This document shows positions 1-7,806 of a DNA stretch of 64,000 bases, piece by piece. The notes under the pieces were generated by a model. It searched no databases, was not told the DNA's origin, and saw nothing but the letters and a program-made list of their open reading frames with translations. Each line of letters opens with the position of its first letter. The first letter of the stretch is position 1. The position numbers were made by a program, and so were the translations under genes. This DNA is from Oceanicaulis sp. BBD 1991-10 (lineage in GTDB: Bacteria > Pseudomonadota > Alphaproteobacteria > Caulobacterales > Maricaulaceae): the NCBI GenBank assembly GCA_001657295.1, contig LYSW01000012.1, positions 2,572-66,571 of the forward strand, read 5' to 3'.

Positions 1-130
1 CGCCATTCATCTGGAAGCCCTAAAGCTCTGGATGAAAGGGGCAAAATACCATTCCCGCCCGGAACCTCCCGGGCATCCCAGCACCGCGCGCGTGTCCGTT
101 TCGGACGTCGAACGCCTTGGTGGCGCGTAA
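1..130 (+). CDS. DUF1365 family protein, C-terminal fragment
   Basis: The window opens inside a plus-strand gene. Frame 2 reads AIHLEALKLWMKGAKYHSRP and ends in a TAA at 128-130. The IH-EALKLW-KG stretch is the usual C-terminal signature of DUF1365 proteins. These commonly lie directly upstream of cyclopropane-fatty-acid-synthase-like methyltransferases, as here with a 45-base gap, so the two are probably cotranscribed. The function of DUF1365 is not settled; a role in membrane lipid modification is inferred from context. The fragment is too short for the ORF track and its start lies outside the window. Confidence 0.7.
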   Translation, partial: AIHLEALKLWMKGAKYHSRPEPPGHPSTARVSVSDVERLGGA

Positions 131-175
131 AAACCCGACTACTATTCCTGAGACATGAAGCGACGGAGCCCCGTC

Positions 176-1419
176 ATGACCGATTTCGCCGACCCCTTCG
201 GCGCCCCGGCCGACGCCGCCTTGATTAATCGCCTGTCCGGTGTTCCCCGATCCTTCCGCTTCGCCCTGCATCGACTGCTGAAGCTTAAGGTGGGCGTTCT
301 GACCGTGGTCCTGCCCGATGGCCGCGCCTTGCGTTTCGAAGGCGATGAGGCGGGCAAGGAAGCGCGAATGGAGCTGGCGAATTTCGCCATCGTCCGCAAG
401 GTGCTGTCCGGCGGCGATGTCGGCTTTGCTGAAAGCTATATGGACGGCGACTGGGCGACGCCTGATCTGCCCGCGGTCCTGACGGTGTTCTCCGCCAATC
501 TCGACAGAATGGAAGGCATCACCGCCGGCAGCCCGTTCACCCGGATGCTCCATTGGCTCTATCACAAGCTGCGCGCGAACACGAAAGCCGGCGCCAAGCG
601 AAATATCGAAGCCCATTATGATCTGGGAAATGAGTTCTATACCCGGTGGCTTGACCCTTCGATGACCTATTCCTCGGCGCGCTTCTCCACGCCGGATCAG
701 AGCCTTGAAGACGCCCAGCGGGAGAAATACGCCGGCATCGCCCGGGCCATTCACCTGAAGCCCGACGACCATGTTCTGGAGATCGGATGCGGCTGGGGCG
801 GTTTCGCCGAGTACGCCGCCAAAGACGTCGGGGCGAGAGTCACCTGCCTGACATTGTCCCCGTCTCAGCGGGATTTCGCGCTCAAGCGCATGCACGAAAA
901 TCAGCTGTCCGATCGCGTCGAAATCAAACTTCAGGACTATCGCGACGAGTCCGGACGCTATGACTCGGTGGCCTCGATCGAAATGTTTGAAGCGGTCGGA
1001 CAGGAATACTGGCCCAGCTTCTTCTCCAAGGTCGCTGAAGTGCTCAAGCCCGGCGGCCGGGCGGGCCTTCAGATCATCACGATCCGCGAGGATTTGTTCG
1101 ATACCTATTCCAAGCGCGCCGATTTCATCCAGCGCTATATCTTCCCCGGCGGGGTTCTGCCCAGCATTCCCAAGCTTGAGGAGCAATTCGACGCGGCGGG
1201 TCTGGCCTATGACGGCGTCGAAGCCTTCGGCCAGGACTATGCGCAGACCCTGAACCGCTGGCTGCACAGCTTCAATGACGCCTGGGAGCAGATCAAACCG
1301 CTCGGCTTTGATACGCGTTTCAAGCGCATGTGGGATTTCTATCTGGCCTATTGCGAAGCGCCGGCTTCCGCACGGGACGCATTGATGTGGCGCAATTCGC
1401 GCTCAGCCGTCCCGCTTAA
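176..1419 (+). CDS. cfa: Cyclopropane-fatty-acyl-phospholipid synthase family methyltransferase, with frame break
   Basis: SAM-dependent methyltransferase acting on unsaturated phospholipid acyl chains. The SAM-binding loop EIGCGWGGFAEYA and the family block SIEMFEAVG are present. The ORF track shows a 561-residue protein, but the frame breaks after YLAYCEA near 1360. The canonical end of the family, GFRTGRIDVAQFALSRPA, is encoded in the next frame and stops at TAA 1417-1419. Removing one GC dinucleotide from gaagcgccggc restores EAGFR. The repaired protein is about 414 residues, normal for the family. I chose ATG 176, which has GGAG seven bases upstream; an in-frame ATG at 155 is the alternative. 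Some alphaproteobacterial relatives (UfaM type) make methylated or furan fatty acid precursors instead of cyclopropane lipids. Confidence 0.85.
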
Positions 1420-1438
1420 GCCTGGTGGAGCACGCCCC

Positions 1439-1840
1439 ATGACCGATGATGAGCTCCATCCCAGCATCGCGCTCATCAAACGGTTCGATCCCGGCAATCT
1501 CGATGCCGACCCCGGGCTGTTCGCGGACGATTTCGTCTTTCGCTATTTCAATCCCAAGCTGCCGGACCTCCAGGGCGAGCATGTCGGCGTGGCCGGTCTC
1601 AAAGCATTCTTCAGCAAGCTGGCCGACCGCACGAACGGCACCTTCCTGATCAATCCCGTCTCCGCGACGCCGGTCGGGGACGAGCTGCTCGTCATTCATG
1701 TCAGGAATAGTCTGACATTTGAGGAGCGGCCGGTCACAATCGACGCAGTCGTGGTCTGGCGGATCGTCGACGGGCGTCTGGCTGAGGCGTGGGACATCCC
1801 GGCCGTCAATGTGGAGGCGAGGCCGGACCCGGATTATTGA
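1439..1840 (+). CDS. SnoaL/NTF2-like domain protein
   Basis: A 133-residue protein starting MTDDELHPSIALIKRFD, with a GGAG eight bases before the ATG. Predicted mixed alpha/beta fold with the FADDFVFRYFNP and VVVWRIVDGRLAEAWDIPA stretches typical of SnoaL/NTF2-like small-ligand pockets. The ORF track joins it to the upstream methyltransferase only because of the frame break near 1360; its own ATG and ribosome site argue for a separate gene. It probably belongs to the same lipid/stress operon. Substrate and catalytic activity are unknown. The end overlaps the convergent SDR gene by seven bases. Confidence 0.75.
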   Translation: MTDDELHPSIALIKRFDPGNLDADPGLFADDFVFRYFNPKLPDLQGEHVGVAGLKAFFSKLADRTNGTFLINPVSATPVGDELLVIHVRNSLTFEERPVTIDAVVVWRIVDGRLAEAWDIPAVNVEARPDPDY

Positions 1841-2625
1841 TCCAAAGGCTTGTCCCACCCCGTCTGCTTGCGCACCAGCGGAATGCGCCAGGCGCGCGGC
1901 AGGGCGTAGATCAGCTTGAGCATCCATGTGAAACGGCGCGGGAAGGTGATTTCAAACCGTTTGGAGTCCAAGCCCGCAGCGATCCGCTGAGCGGCGGTGT
2001 CCGCGCTGACCATGAAGGGCTTGGGGAACTCATTGTCGTCTTGAGCCGGCGTTTCCACGAAGCCCGGGGTCACGCACTGGATCAGCACGCCGTGCCGGTG
2101 CAGTTCGATGCGCAAGCATTCCGCCATATTCACAAGCGCCGCCTTGGTCGCGCCATAGGCGGACGCCGTCGGCATGCCGCCGAATGCTGTGGCGGATGAG
2201 ACGATGGCGATTTGTCCGGAGCGGCGCGCGCTCATGCGCGGGGTCAGCGCCGTCAGACAGGCCGCTGTGCCGTTTAGATTGACCTCAAAAGTCTTGGCGT
2301 AGTCTTCAAATTTGGGATTGGCCGCATCGATCGTGATGTAGATGCCGGCGTTGAGCACGGCGCAGGCGATCGCCCCATGCTCCGCCTCAAGGCCCGCGAC
2401 GGCCGCTTCAACGGCGGAGGCGTCGGTGATGTCCACCGGCGCGGGAATGATCTGGTCCGGCGCCTCAGCGGCCAAGGCGTTGAGCTTCTCAGCATTGCGG
2501 GCGGAGATCGCGACGCGCCAGCCCTGTCTCACGAGGCGTCGCGTGAGCGCTTCGCCGATGCCGGAGCTGGCGCCGGTGATCCAGATGAGGCCGTCTTGCG
2601 GTTTTGCGGGCCGGGGGAGCGTCAT
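1834..2625 (-). CDS. SDR family NAD(P)-dependent oxidoreductase
   Basis: Classical short-chain dehydrogenase of 263 residues. The nucleotide-binding motif TGASSGIG lies near residue 20, NAG near 93, the catalytic serine in IVSSA and the YGATK catalytic Tyr/Lys near 160. The C-terminus is basic and hydrophobic, suggesting membrane association. The start codon overlaps the photolyase stop as ATGA, so translation is probably coupled. Last gene of the minus-strand ChrR-like/DUF6134/photolyase/SDR operon. An SDR next to photolyase and CFA-synthase genes recurs in alphaproteobacterial singlet-oxygen regulons, so a lipid-derived substrate is plausible but not shown. Confidence 0.88.
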   Translation of the reverse strand: MTLPRPAKPQDGLIWITGASSGIGEALTRRLVRQGWRVAISARNAEKLNALAAEAPDQIIPAPVDITDASAVEAAVAGLEAEHGAIACAVLNAGIYITIDAANPKFEDYAKTFEVNLNGTAACLTALTPRMSARRSGQIAIVSSATAFGGMPTASAYGATKAALVNMAECLRIELHRHGVLIQCVTPGFVETPAQDDNEFPKPFMVSADTAAQRIAAGLDSKRFEITFPRRFTWMLKLIYALPRAWRIPLVRKQTGWDKPLDQ

Positions 2626-4172
2626 GACGCCAGATCCTTCTGTGTGGCGATGCCGATCTCTCTGAAAAAGCGATCAGAGTCGGTGCGCACCGCGGATTTC
2701 TTGTCCTCCCCCATCCGGTCGAGCGTTTTGAAGATCATGCCCAAGCGGTGATTGCCCCGCAGCTGGTCCTCGTTCTCGATCAGGAAATTCCAGTAGAGAT
2801 AATTGAACGGGCAGGCCTGCGGTCCGTTCTTCTTGGTGACTGCATAGCTGCAGGACTTGCAGCTATCACTCATCTTATTGATGTAAGCCCCTGAAGCAGC
2901 GTAAGGCTTCGTCGCCATCAACCCGCCGTCCGCGAATAGCGCCATGCCATGAGTGTTGGGCGCTTCGACCCACTCAAACGCATCGGCGTAAACCGCCAGA
3001 TACCATGCATTCACTTCGGCCGGATCGATTCCGGCGAGCAATGCGAAATTGCCGGTCACCATCAGGCGCTGGATGTGGTGGGCGTAGGCGTGGCGCTTGG
3101 TCGTGAGCACGGCATCGCGCACGCAGGCCATCTTCGTCTCAGCCGTCCAATAGAACCCGGGCAGCGGCCGCCGGGCGTTCAGGGCGTTGCGTTCCAGATA
3201 TTCCGGCATGAAGCGCCAATAAACGCCGCGCACATATTCGCGCCAGCCGAGGATTTGCCGGATGAAGCCCTCTACGGCGTTCAAGGGCGCGGCGCCGCCG
3301 CGCCAGGCGGCTTCCGCGCGGCGGCAAACGCTCATCGGATCCAGAAGACCGGCATTGATGTAGAGGGACAGCACGGAGTGGAACAGGAAGGCTTCGCCCA
3401 GCTTCATGGCGTCCTGAAAATCGCCGAATTGAGGCAGAGCCGTTTCAATGAACCAGTCCAGGTGCGCCTGCGCGCCTTCGGCGGTGACCGCGAACCAGAA
3501 ATCGTCCAGATCGCCGAAATGGTCGGCGAAGCGGCTCTCCACCATCTCGATCACTTCCGCGGTGATCGCATCCGGTTCAATCCGGTTGCGCGCCGGCGCC
3601 TCGATCCCGGCCGGGAGGGTTTTGCGATTGTCGTGGTCGAAATTCCACCGCCCGCCGGCGGGCTCGTCGCCGTCCATCAACAGGCCGGTCTCGCGTCTCA
3701 GCTCGCGGTAGAAGTATTCCATGGTCAAACGCTTGCGGCCGTCCGCCCAGGCGTTGAATCGCTCATGGCTGGCGATGAAGCGGTCGTCGCGCCGGATTTC
3801 GACCGGAAGGCCGAGACGATCGGACCAGCCCGCCATGGCTCCTCGCAAACGGTATTCGCCGGGCTCGACGATGACGACGCGGTCGAATGCGCCAGACATC
3901 AGCGCGCGCGCCACCTCGCCTTCCAGCGAACCGGCATTCTCGGAGTCGTCGAGCCGGGTGTAGGCGACGTTCAGCCCCCTCGCCTCCAGCTCGGCCGCAA
4001 AATGGCGCATCGCCGAGAATAAAAACGCGATCTTCTTCTTGTGATGGCCGACATAGGTGGCCTCTTCGGACACCTCCGCCATCAGCACCAAATCGTCGCC
4101 GGCGCGAAAATCGCGCAGGCTCGCCAGCTCGGCGGTCAATTGATCGCCGAGCACCAATCGGAGCGTCGCCAT
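2622..4172 (-). CDS. Cryptochrome/photolyase family protein, iron-sulfur bacterial type
   Basis: 516-residue flavoprotein of the FeS bacterial cryptochrome/photolyase class (PhrB/CryB type), which repairs UV lesions such as (6-4) photoproducts with light. N-terminus LRLVLGDQL is typical of this class. The C-terminal part has the helix KRHAYAHHIQRLMVTGNF and the cysteine set: one Cys in KMACVRDA, then SCKSC and ACPFNYLYWNF, which fits the four ligands of the [4Fe-4S] cluster. It overlaps the SDR start by four bases and its own start overlaps the DUF6134 stop by one base (TAATG). Exact lesion specificity cannot be read from sequence. Confidence 0.92.
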   Translation of the reverse strand: MATLRLVLGDQLTAELASLRDFRAGDDLVLMAEVSEEATYVGHHKKKIAFLFSAMRHFAAELEARGLNVAYTRLDDSENAGSLEGEVARALMSGAFDRVVIVEPGEYRLRGAMAGWSDRLGLPVEIRRDDRFIASHERFNAWADGRKRLTMEYFYRELRRETGLLMDGDEPAGGRWNFDHDNRKTLPAGIEAPARNRIEPDAITAEVIEMVESRFADHFGDLDDFWFAVTAEGAQAHLDWFIETALPQFGDFQDAMKLGEAFLFHSVLSLYINAGLLDPMSVCRRAEAAWRGGAAPLNAVEGFIRQILGWREYVRGVYWRFMPEYLERNALNARRPLPGFYWTAETKMACVRDAVLTTKRHAYAHHIQRLMVTGNFALLAGIDPAEVNAWYLAVYADAFEWVEAPNTHGMALFADGGLMATKPYAASGAYINKMSDSCKSCSYAVTKKNGPQACPFNYLYWNFLIENEDQLRGNHRLGMIFKTLDRMGEDKKSAVRTDSDRFFREIGIATQKDLAS

Positions 4173-4852
4173 TAGATCGCCGCCGGGTCGGCTCGGCGCA
4201 CATAGCGGACCTGCTGGCCCCGCGCCTCAAATTCACACCCGGCCCAGCGGCCGTTCTCGTCGTAATACAGGTCCAGCACCAGGGAGCTGGTCAGGCGGTA
4301 GTGATCCACCAGGATGGCGCCGCCATCGCCTTCAATCTCGGTCTTGCCGAGATACTCGACCTGGGTGTCCATCACGGTGCCATGCTCAGTATTGAGCATG
4401 CGGGTCATTTCCGCCGGGTATCCATGCCAGTGCGAGGAGGTCAGCGTGGACGGCTCAAGCTCCAGCGCCACCGGCTGGAGCTCCGGATCGAGACCGGTCA
4501 CATCAATCATGCCGCCGGCATAGCGCGCATTGACCTCAAAGACTTCACCGTCTTTCAGAGTCCGTCCGGATAATCCCAAGAGGGCGCCGTCGCGCCAGCG
4601 CTCGATCGAGTCATGCTCGTACCGAAACAGCGTGACCGGACCGATCCCGGCGCGAAGGCGGATTCTGACATCGGCCAGAAGGTCTTCGCCATCCTGTCGA
4701 AAGCTGATTTCATGCACCCCGAACCGCGTGTCGCCGGCGCGGAAAACGTCAAATACAAGACGCTCGCCATCGCGCGGCTGAGGCGCAGGATCTGCGAATG
4801 CGGCGGCGCTCGCGACAAGCGAGGCGAACAGGCTGATGATCACTCGCAACAT
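4172..4852 (-). CDS. DUF6134 family secreted protein
   Basis: 226 residues with an N-terminal signal peptide (LFASLVASAAAFA) followed by RLVFDVFRAGDTRFGVHEISF, the typical opening of DUF6134 proteins. The rest is predicted beta-rich, in the manner of lipocalin- or LolA-like periplasmic proteins. It sits between the ChrR-like gene (38-base gap) and the photolyase (one-base overlap), so it is part of this operon. Families of this kind occur in alphaproteobacterial photooxidative-stress loci; no biochemical function is established, and a lipid-binding role is only a guess. Confidence 0.7.
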   Translation of the reverse strand: MLRVIISLFASLVASAAAFADPAPQPRDGERLVFDVFRAGDTRFGVHEISFRQDGEDLLADVRIRLRAGIGPVTLFRYEHDSIERWRDGALLGLSGRTLKDGEVFEVNARYAGGMIDVTGLDPELQPVALELEPSTLTSSHWHGYPAEMTRMLNTEHGTVMDTQVEYLGKTEIEGDGGAILVDHYRLTSSLVLDLYYDENGRWAGCEFEARGQQVRYVRRADPAAI

Positions 4853-4890
4853 GGCGGGTTTCCCAAAGTCAGCATGACCAATATAGGCGG

Positions 4891-5547
4891 TCAGAGGATT
4901 GAAATCATGCGGTTGGCCGCGGCCAGAGCCGGGTTGGTCGGCTTAAGCGAGCCCAACTCGACCGCAAAGCAGATGCATGCCTCTTCACCATCCACGCGCG
5001 GCGTGTGGATGGTATCGGCGTTCGCATAGCAGGCGTCGCCGCGCCCGTAACGCTCCTGCCCGTCATGGAAGGAGCCGGAAAGCACGAGGGTCAATTCCTC
5101 TCCCTCATGGCCGTGCTCCGGCGCGCCTTTGCCGGGCGGAATAGACAGAAGCCGCGCCTTGACGCCCGGCTCATTGAGGCTGTCGAGCACGATCTCGCTA
5201 TGGCCCCCAAACCGCCGGCGCCATTGTTTGGAGAGCGAAAGCGCCATCTCCCGCTTCAAAACCGCGGGGATGACGGGATCGCGATCCGCGACCGGTGCGG
5301 CCGCGGACGGCTGCGCGTCATCAAGCTGCGCCAGCGTGGACGCCAGGGCGTCCGCCCGCAGGCTGGCGACCGGGGCGGTCTCAAGCAGGGCGCCGAAGGC
5401 GGCCTCGGCGGCGCCCATGCGCGCGCCGGCCTCGGGACGGAGCTCGGCCTGGCAAGCGGCCAGCACGCGGATCGCGCGCGGCGCGGCGCCGGAAGCGGCG
5501 TCCAGGAGCCAGCCGTCGGAGAGAATATGTTCGTTTGCGTGTGTCAT
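4891..5547 (-). CDS. ChrR-like cupin anti-sigma factor, degenerate zinc site
   Basis: 218 residues resembling ChrR, the zinc anti-sigma factor that holds RpoE (ECF11) until singlet oxygen is sensed. The N-terminal domain aligns with ChrR (EHILSDGWLL, then a helix and SLRADALASTLAQLDD). The cupin domain keeps metal residues in PEHGHEGEELTLVLSG and TIHTPR. However, the ChrR HxxxCxxC zinc motif is replaced by AACQAELRPEA, so only one of the usual anti-sigma-domain ligands (His in NEHI) is evident. No ECF sigma gene is adjacent in the window. First gene of the operon with DUF6134, photolyase and SDR. It may be a regulon member or cupin sensor, not a functional anti-sigma factor. Confidence 0.75.
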   Translation of the reverse strand: MTHANEHILSDGWLLDAASGAAPRAIRVLAACQAELRPEAGARMGAAEAAFGALLETAPVASLRADALASTLAQLDDAQPSAAAPVADRDPVIPAVLKREMALSLSKQWRRRFGGHSEIVLDSLNEPGVKARLLSIPPGKGAPEHGHEGEELTLVLSGSFHDGQERYGRGDACYANADTIHTPRVDGEEACICFAVELGSLKPTNPALAAANRMISIL

Positions 5548-5553
5548 TGCAGG

Positions 5554-5583
5554 CTTATACGCAAGCGTTCGCTGAATGGATCA
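5554..5583 (-). promoter_or_regulatory. Candidate ECF (RpoE-type) promoter of the ChrR-like/photolyase operon
   Basis: On the minus strand TGATCC is followed after 18 bases by TATAAG. TGATCC is the known -35 element of RpoE/ECF11 promoters in Rhodobacter. The -10 ends only six bases before the ATG of the ChrR-like gene, so transcription would begin at or next to the start codon and give a leaderless mRNA. No Shine-Dalgarno sequence is visible upstream of that ATG, which fits. Confidence 0.55.
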
Positions 5584-5667
5584 CATTGGCGATATCCTCG
5601 GCGCACACCCGTTGCGCGCGAAGAAACAGGCGCCTAGCTTGCCGCCAAGCCAATTCAGGAGCTCGCC

Positions 5668-6672
5668 ATGGCCGCCCCCGCCCGCAGCGTGATCGATCTG
5701 ATCGGAAACACGCCTCTGCTTCGTCTCAACAAGCTGTCGGAAGAGACCGGGTGCGAAATCCTCGGCAAGGCGGAATTCCTCAATCCCGGCGGCTCCGTGA
5801 AGGATCGCGCCGCGCTCGGCATTATCCGCGACGCGGAACGCTCCGGCGCCTTGAAACCGGGCGGAACCATCGTCGAAGGCACCGCGGGCAATACCGGCAT
5901 CGGCCTGGCCATGGTGGGACGCGCGCTGGGTTATAAGGTCGTCATCGTCTTCCCGCGCACCCAATCGAAAGAAAAAGCCGACGCGATCCGCCTGATGGGC
6001 GCGGAGCTGATCCTGGTCGATGCGGTGCCGTACAAGAATCCGAACCATTATGCGCGCTATTCCGGACGGCTTGCTGAAGAGCTCAACGCGACCGAGCCCC
6101 ATGGCGCGATCTGGGCCAACCAATTCGACAACACCGCGAACCGGCGCGCCCATGCCGAAACCACCGGACCGGAGATCTGGGCGCAGACGGACGGCGCGGT
6201 CGACGCCTTTGTCGCCGCGGTCGGTTCGGGCGGGACGATCGCGGGCGTTTCCGACGCGCTGAAGGCGAAGAACAAGGACGTGAAGATCGCGCTCGCCGAT
6301 CCCGGCGGCGCGGCGCTGTATGGCTATTACGCCCATGGCGAGCTGAAAGCGGAAGGCGCCTCGATTACAGAAGGCATCGGACAGAGCCGCATCACGGCCA
6401 ATCTGGACGGGGCTGTGATCGACGACGCCTTCCGCATTCCGGACGAAGAAGCGCTGGAAATCCTCTATGACCTGGTGATGGAGGAGGGCCTGTGCCTGGG
6501 CGGTTCGGCCGGCATCAACATCGCCGGCGCGGCGCGCATGGCGCGCAAGCTGGGGCCGGGTCACACCATCGTCACCATTCTTTGCGACCACGGTTCGCGC
6601 TATCAGTCCAAGCTGTTCAACCCGGATTTCCTGCGCGAGAAAGGCCTGCCCACGCCGCCCTGGCTGGATTAG
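5668..6672 (+). CDS. cysK: Cysteine synthase A
   Basis: Pyridoxal-phosphate enzyme of 334 residues that makes L-cysteine from O-acetylserine and sulfide in the cytoplasm. The PLP lysine is in NPGGSVKDR near residue 45. The substrate loop EGTAGNTG, the phosphate-binding GSGGTIAG and the PLP-ring GGSAG are all present. AGGAG lies nine bases before the ATG. Divergent from the ChrR-like operon. The C-terminal PDFLREKGLP tail is usual for this alphaproteobacterial group. Length is normal. Confidence 0.93.
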   Translation: MAAPARSVIDLIGNTPLLRLNKLSEETGCEILGKAEFLNPGGSVKDRAALGIIRDAERSGALKPGGTIVEGTAGNTGIGLAMVGRALGYKVVIVFPRTQSKEKADAIRLMGAELILVDAVPYKNPNHYARYSGRLAEELNATEPHGAIWANQFDNTANRRAHAETTGPEIWAQTDGAVDAFVAAVGSGGTIAGVSDALKAKNKDVKIALADPGGAALYGYYAHGELKAEGASITEGIGQSRITANLDGAVIDDAFRIPDEEALEILYDLVMEEGLCLGGSAGINIAGAARMARKLGPGHTIVTILCDHGSRYQSKLFNPDFLREKGLPTPPWLD

Positions 6673-6675
6673 GGC

Positions 6676-7740
6676 CTAGCGGAAGGGCGGCGCGTAAAGC
6701 AGGCCGCCCTGCGTCCACTGGGCGTTCAGGCCGCGGCTTAAGCCCAGCGGGCTGTCATCACCCAGATTGCGATTGAAGATTTCACCGTAATTGCCGCGCG
6801 CTTCGATGGCGCGCACGGCGAAGTCCGCGTCCAGGCCGATGGCCTCGCCCTCCGCGCCCTCAGCGCCCAGAAGCCGCCGCACCTGCGGGCTGCGCGCCGT
6901 TTCAGCAGCTTCGGCGGCGCTGGCCGCGGTGACGCCGAATTCCTCCGCAGCGATGAGGGCGTACAGCACCCATTCGACCGCCTTGGCGAAGTCTGCGTCA
7001 GCGGAGGCCGTCACCGGTCCCAAGGGCTCCTTGGAAATGATGTCGGGCAGGATCACGTGACTGTCGGGGTCTTCAAGGCCTGCGCGCAGGCCGGCCAGGG
7101 CCGACACGTCGCTGGTGAAGGCTTCACACGCGCCCTGCAGATAGGCGCTCAGCCCCGCCGCGGGGGTCTCCACCAGGACCGTTTCAAAGCTCACCTGATA
7201 GGCCGCGCCATAATCTTCCAGATTGAGCGCCGTGGTGGTTTCTGGCTGGACGCAGATGCGCGCGCCGTCCAGCTCGCGCGCGCTGGTCACGCCCAGATCC
7301 GCCGGCGCCAGAAAGCCTTGGCCGTCAAAATAATAGGTTCCGGCGAAGTGCACCGGCAGCGCCGCGTCCCGTGAAAAGGTCCAGCTGGTGTTGCGCAGGA
7401 GGATGTCGATCCGTCCCTCCACGACCGCCTCAAGCCGGTCCGCCGTGGTCAGCGGCACGAAGCGGACGCGCTCGGCGTCGCCGAGGAAGGCGGCGGCGTA
7501 AGCGTGGCACAGATCAATCTCGAAACCGGTCCACACGCCGCTGCCGGCGTCCTGCACCGCGAAGCCGGCCAAACCGGTGTCGACCCCGCAGATCAGCTCG
7601 CCGCGATCGCGAATCTGGGCCAGGGCGGACCCGGCGGCGTCGATATCGCTCTGGGCCGCCGTGAAGCCAAGCGCGAACACCGCGGCCGCCCGCGCCAGGC
7701 GTCGCGGCGCCAGAATATCGAAAACCGCTGAAGCGCTCAC
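6676..7740 (-). CDS. Amino-acid ABC transporter periplasmic binding protein (AapJ/BztA-like)
   Basis: 354-residue periplasmic solute-binding protein (SBP family 3). After a signal-like N-terminus (RRLARAAAVFALGFTAA) come IRDRGELICGVDTGLAGFA and GFEIDLCHAYAAAFLGD, typical of general L-amino-acid receptors. The C-terminus ARGNYGEIFNRNLG is also typical of AapJ. The ORF start is a GTG without a clear ribosome site. No permease or ATPase gene is adjacent, so it is an orphan receptor here. It ends three bases past the convergent cysK stop and is divergent from the metC-like gene. Confidence 0.85.
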   Translation of the reverse strand: MSASAVFDILAPRRLARAAAVFALGFTAAQSDIDAAGSALAQIRDRGELICGVDTGLAGFAVQDAGSGVWTGFEIDLCHAYAAAFLGDAERVRFVPLTTADRLEAVVEGRIDILLRNTSWTFSRDAALPVHFAGTYYFDGQGFLAPADLGVTSARELDGARICVQPETTTALNLEDYGAAYQVSFETVLVETPAAGLSAYLQGACEAFTSDVSALAGLRAGLEDPDSHVILPDIISKEPLGPVTASADADFAKAVEWVLYALIAAEEFGVTAASAAEAAETARSPQVRRLLGAEGAEGEAIGLDADFAVRAIEARGNYGEIFNRNLGDDSPLGLSRGLNAQWTQGGLLYAPPFR

Positions 7741-7806
7741 GTTTTCACTGGTGTATTGCTCATGGATACCTTGTCTGGTGTAGCGAAAGCTGGATGCTGC
7801 GTCGAC

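Noticed and set aside
20-1267. 415-residue minus-strand ORF
   Set aside because: Shadow of the CFA-synthase-like gene in a GC-rich frame; no family signal.
155-1840. Single 561-residue CFA synthase-SnoaL fusion
   Set aside because: The family C-terminus is encoded in another frame and the SnoaL part has its own ATG and ribosome site; a frame break explains it better.
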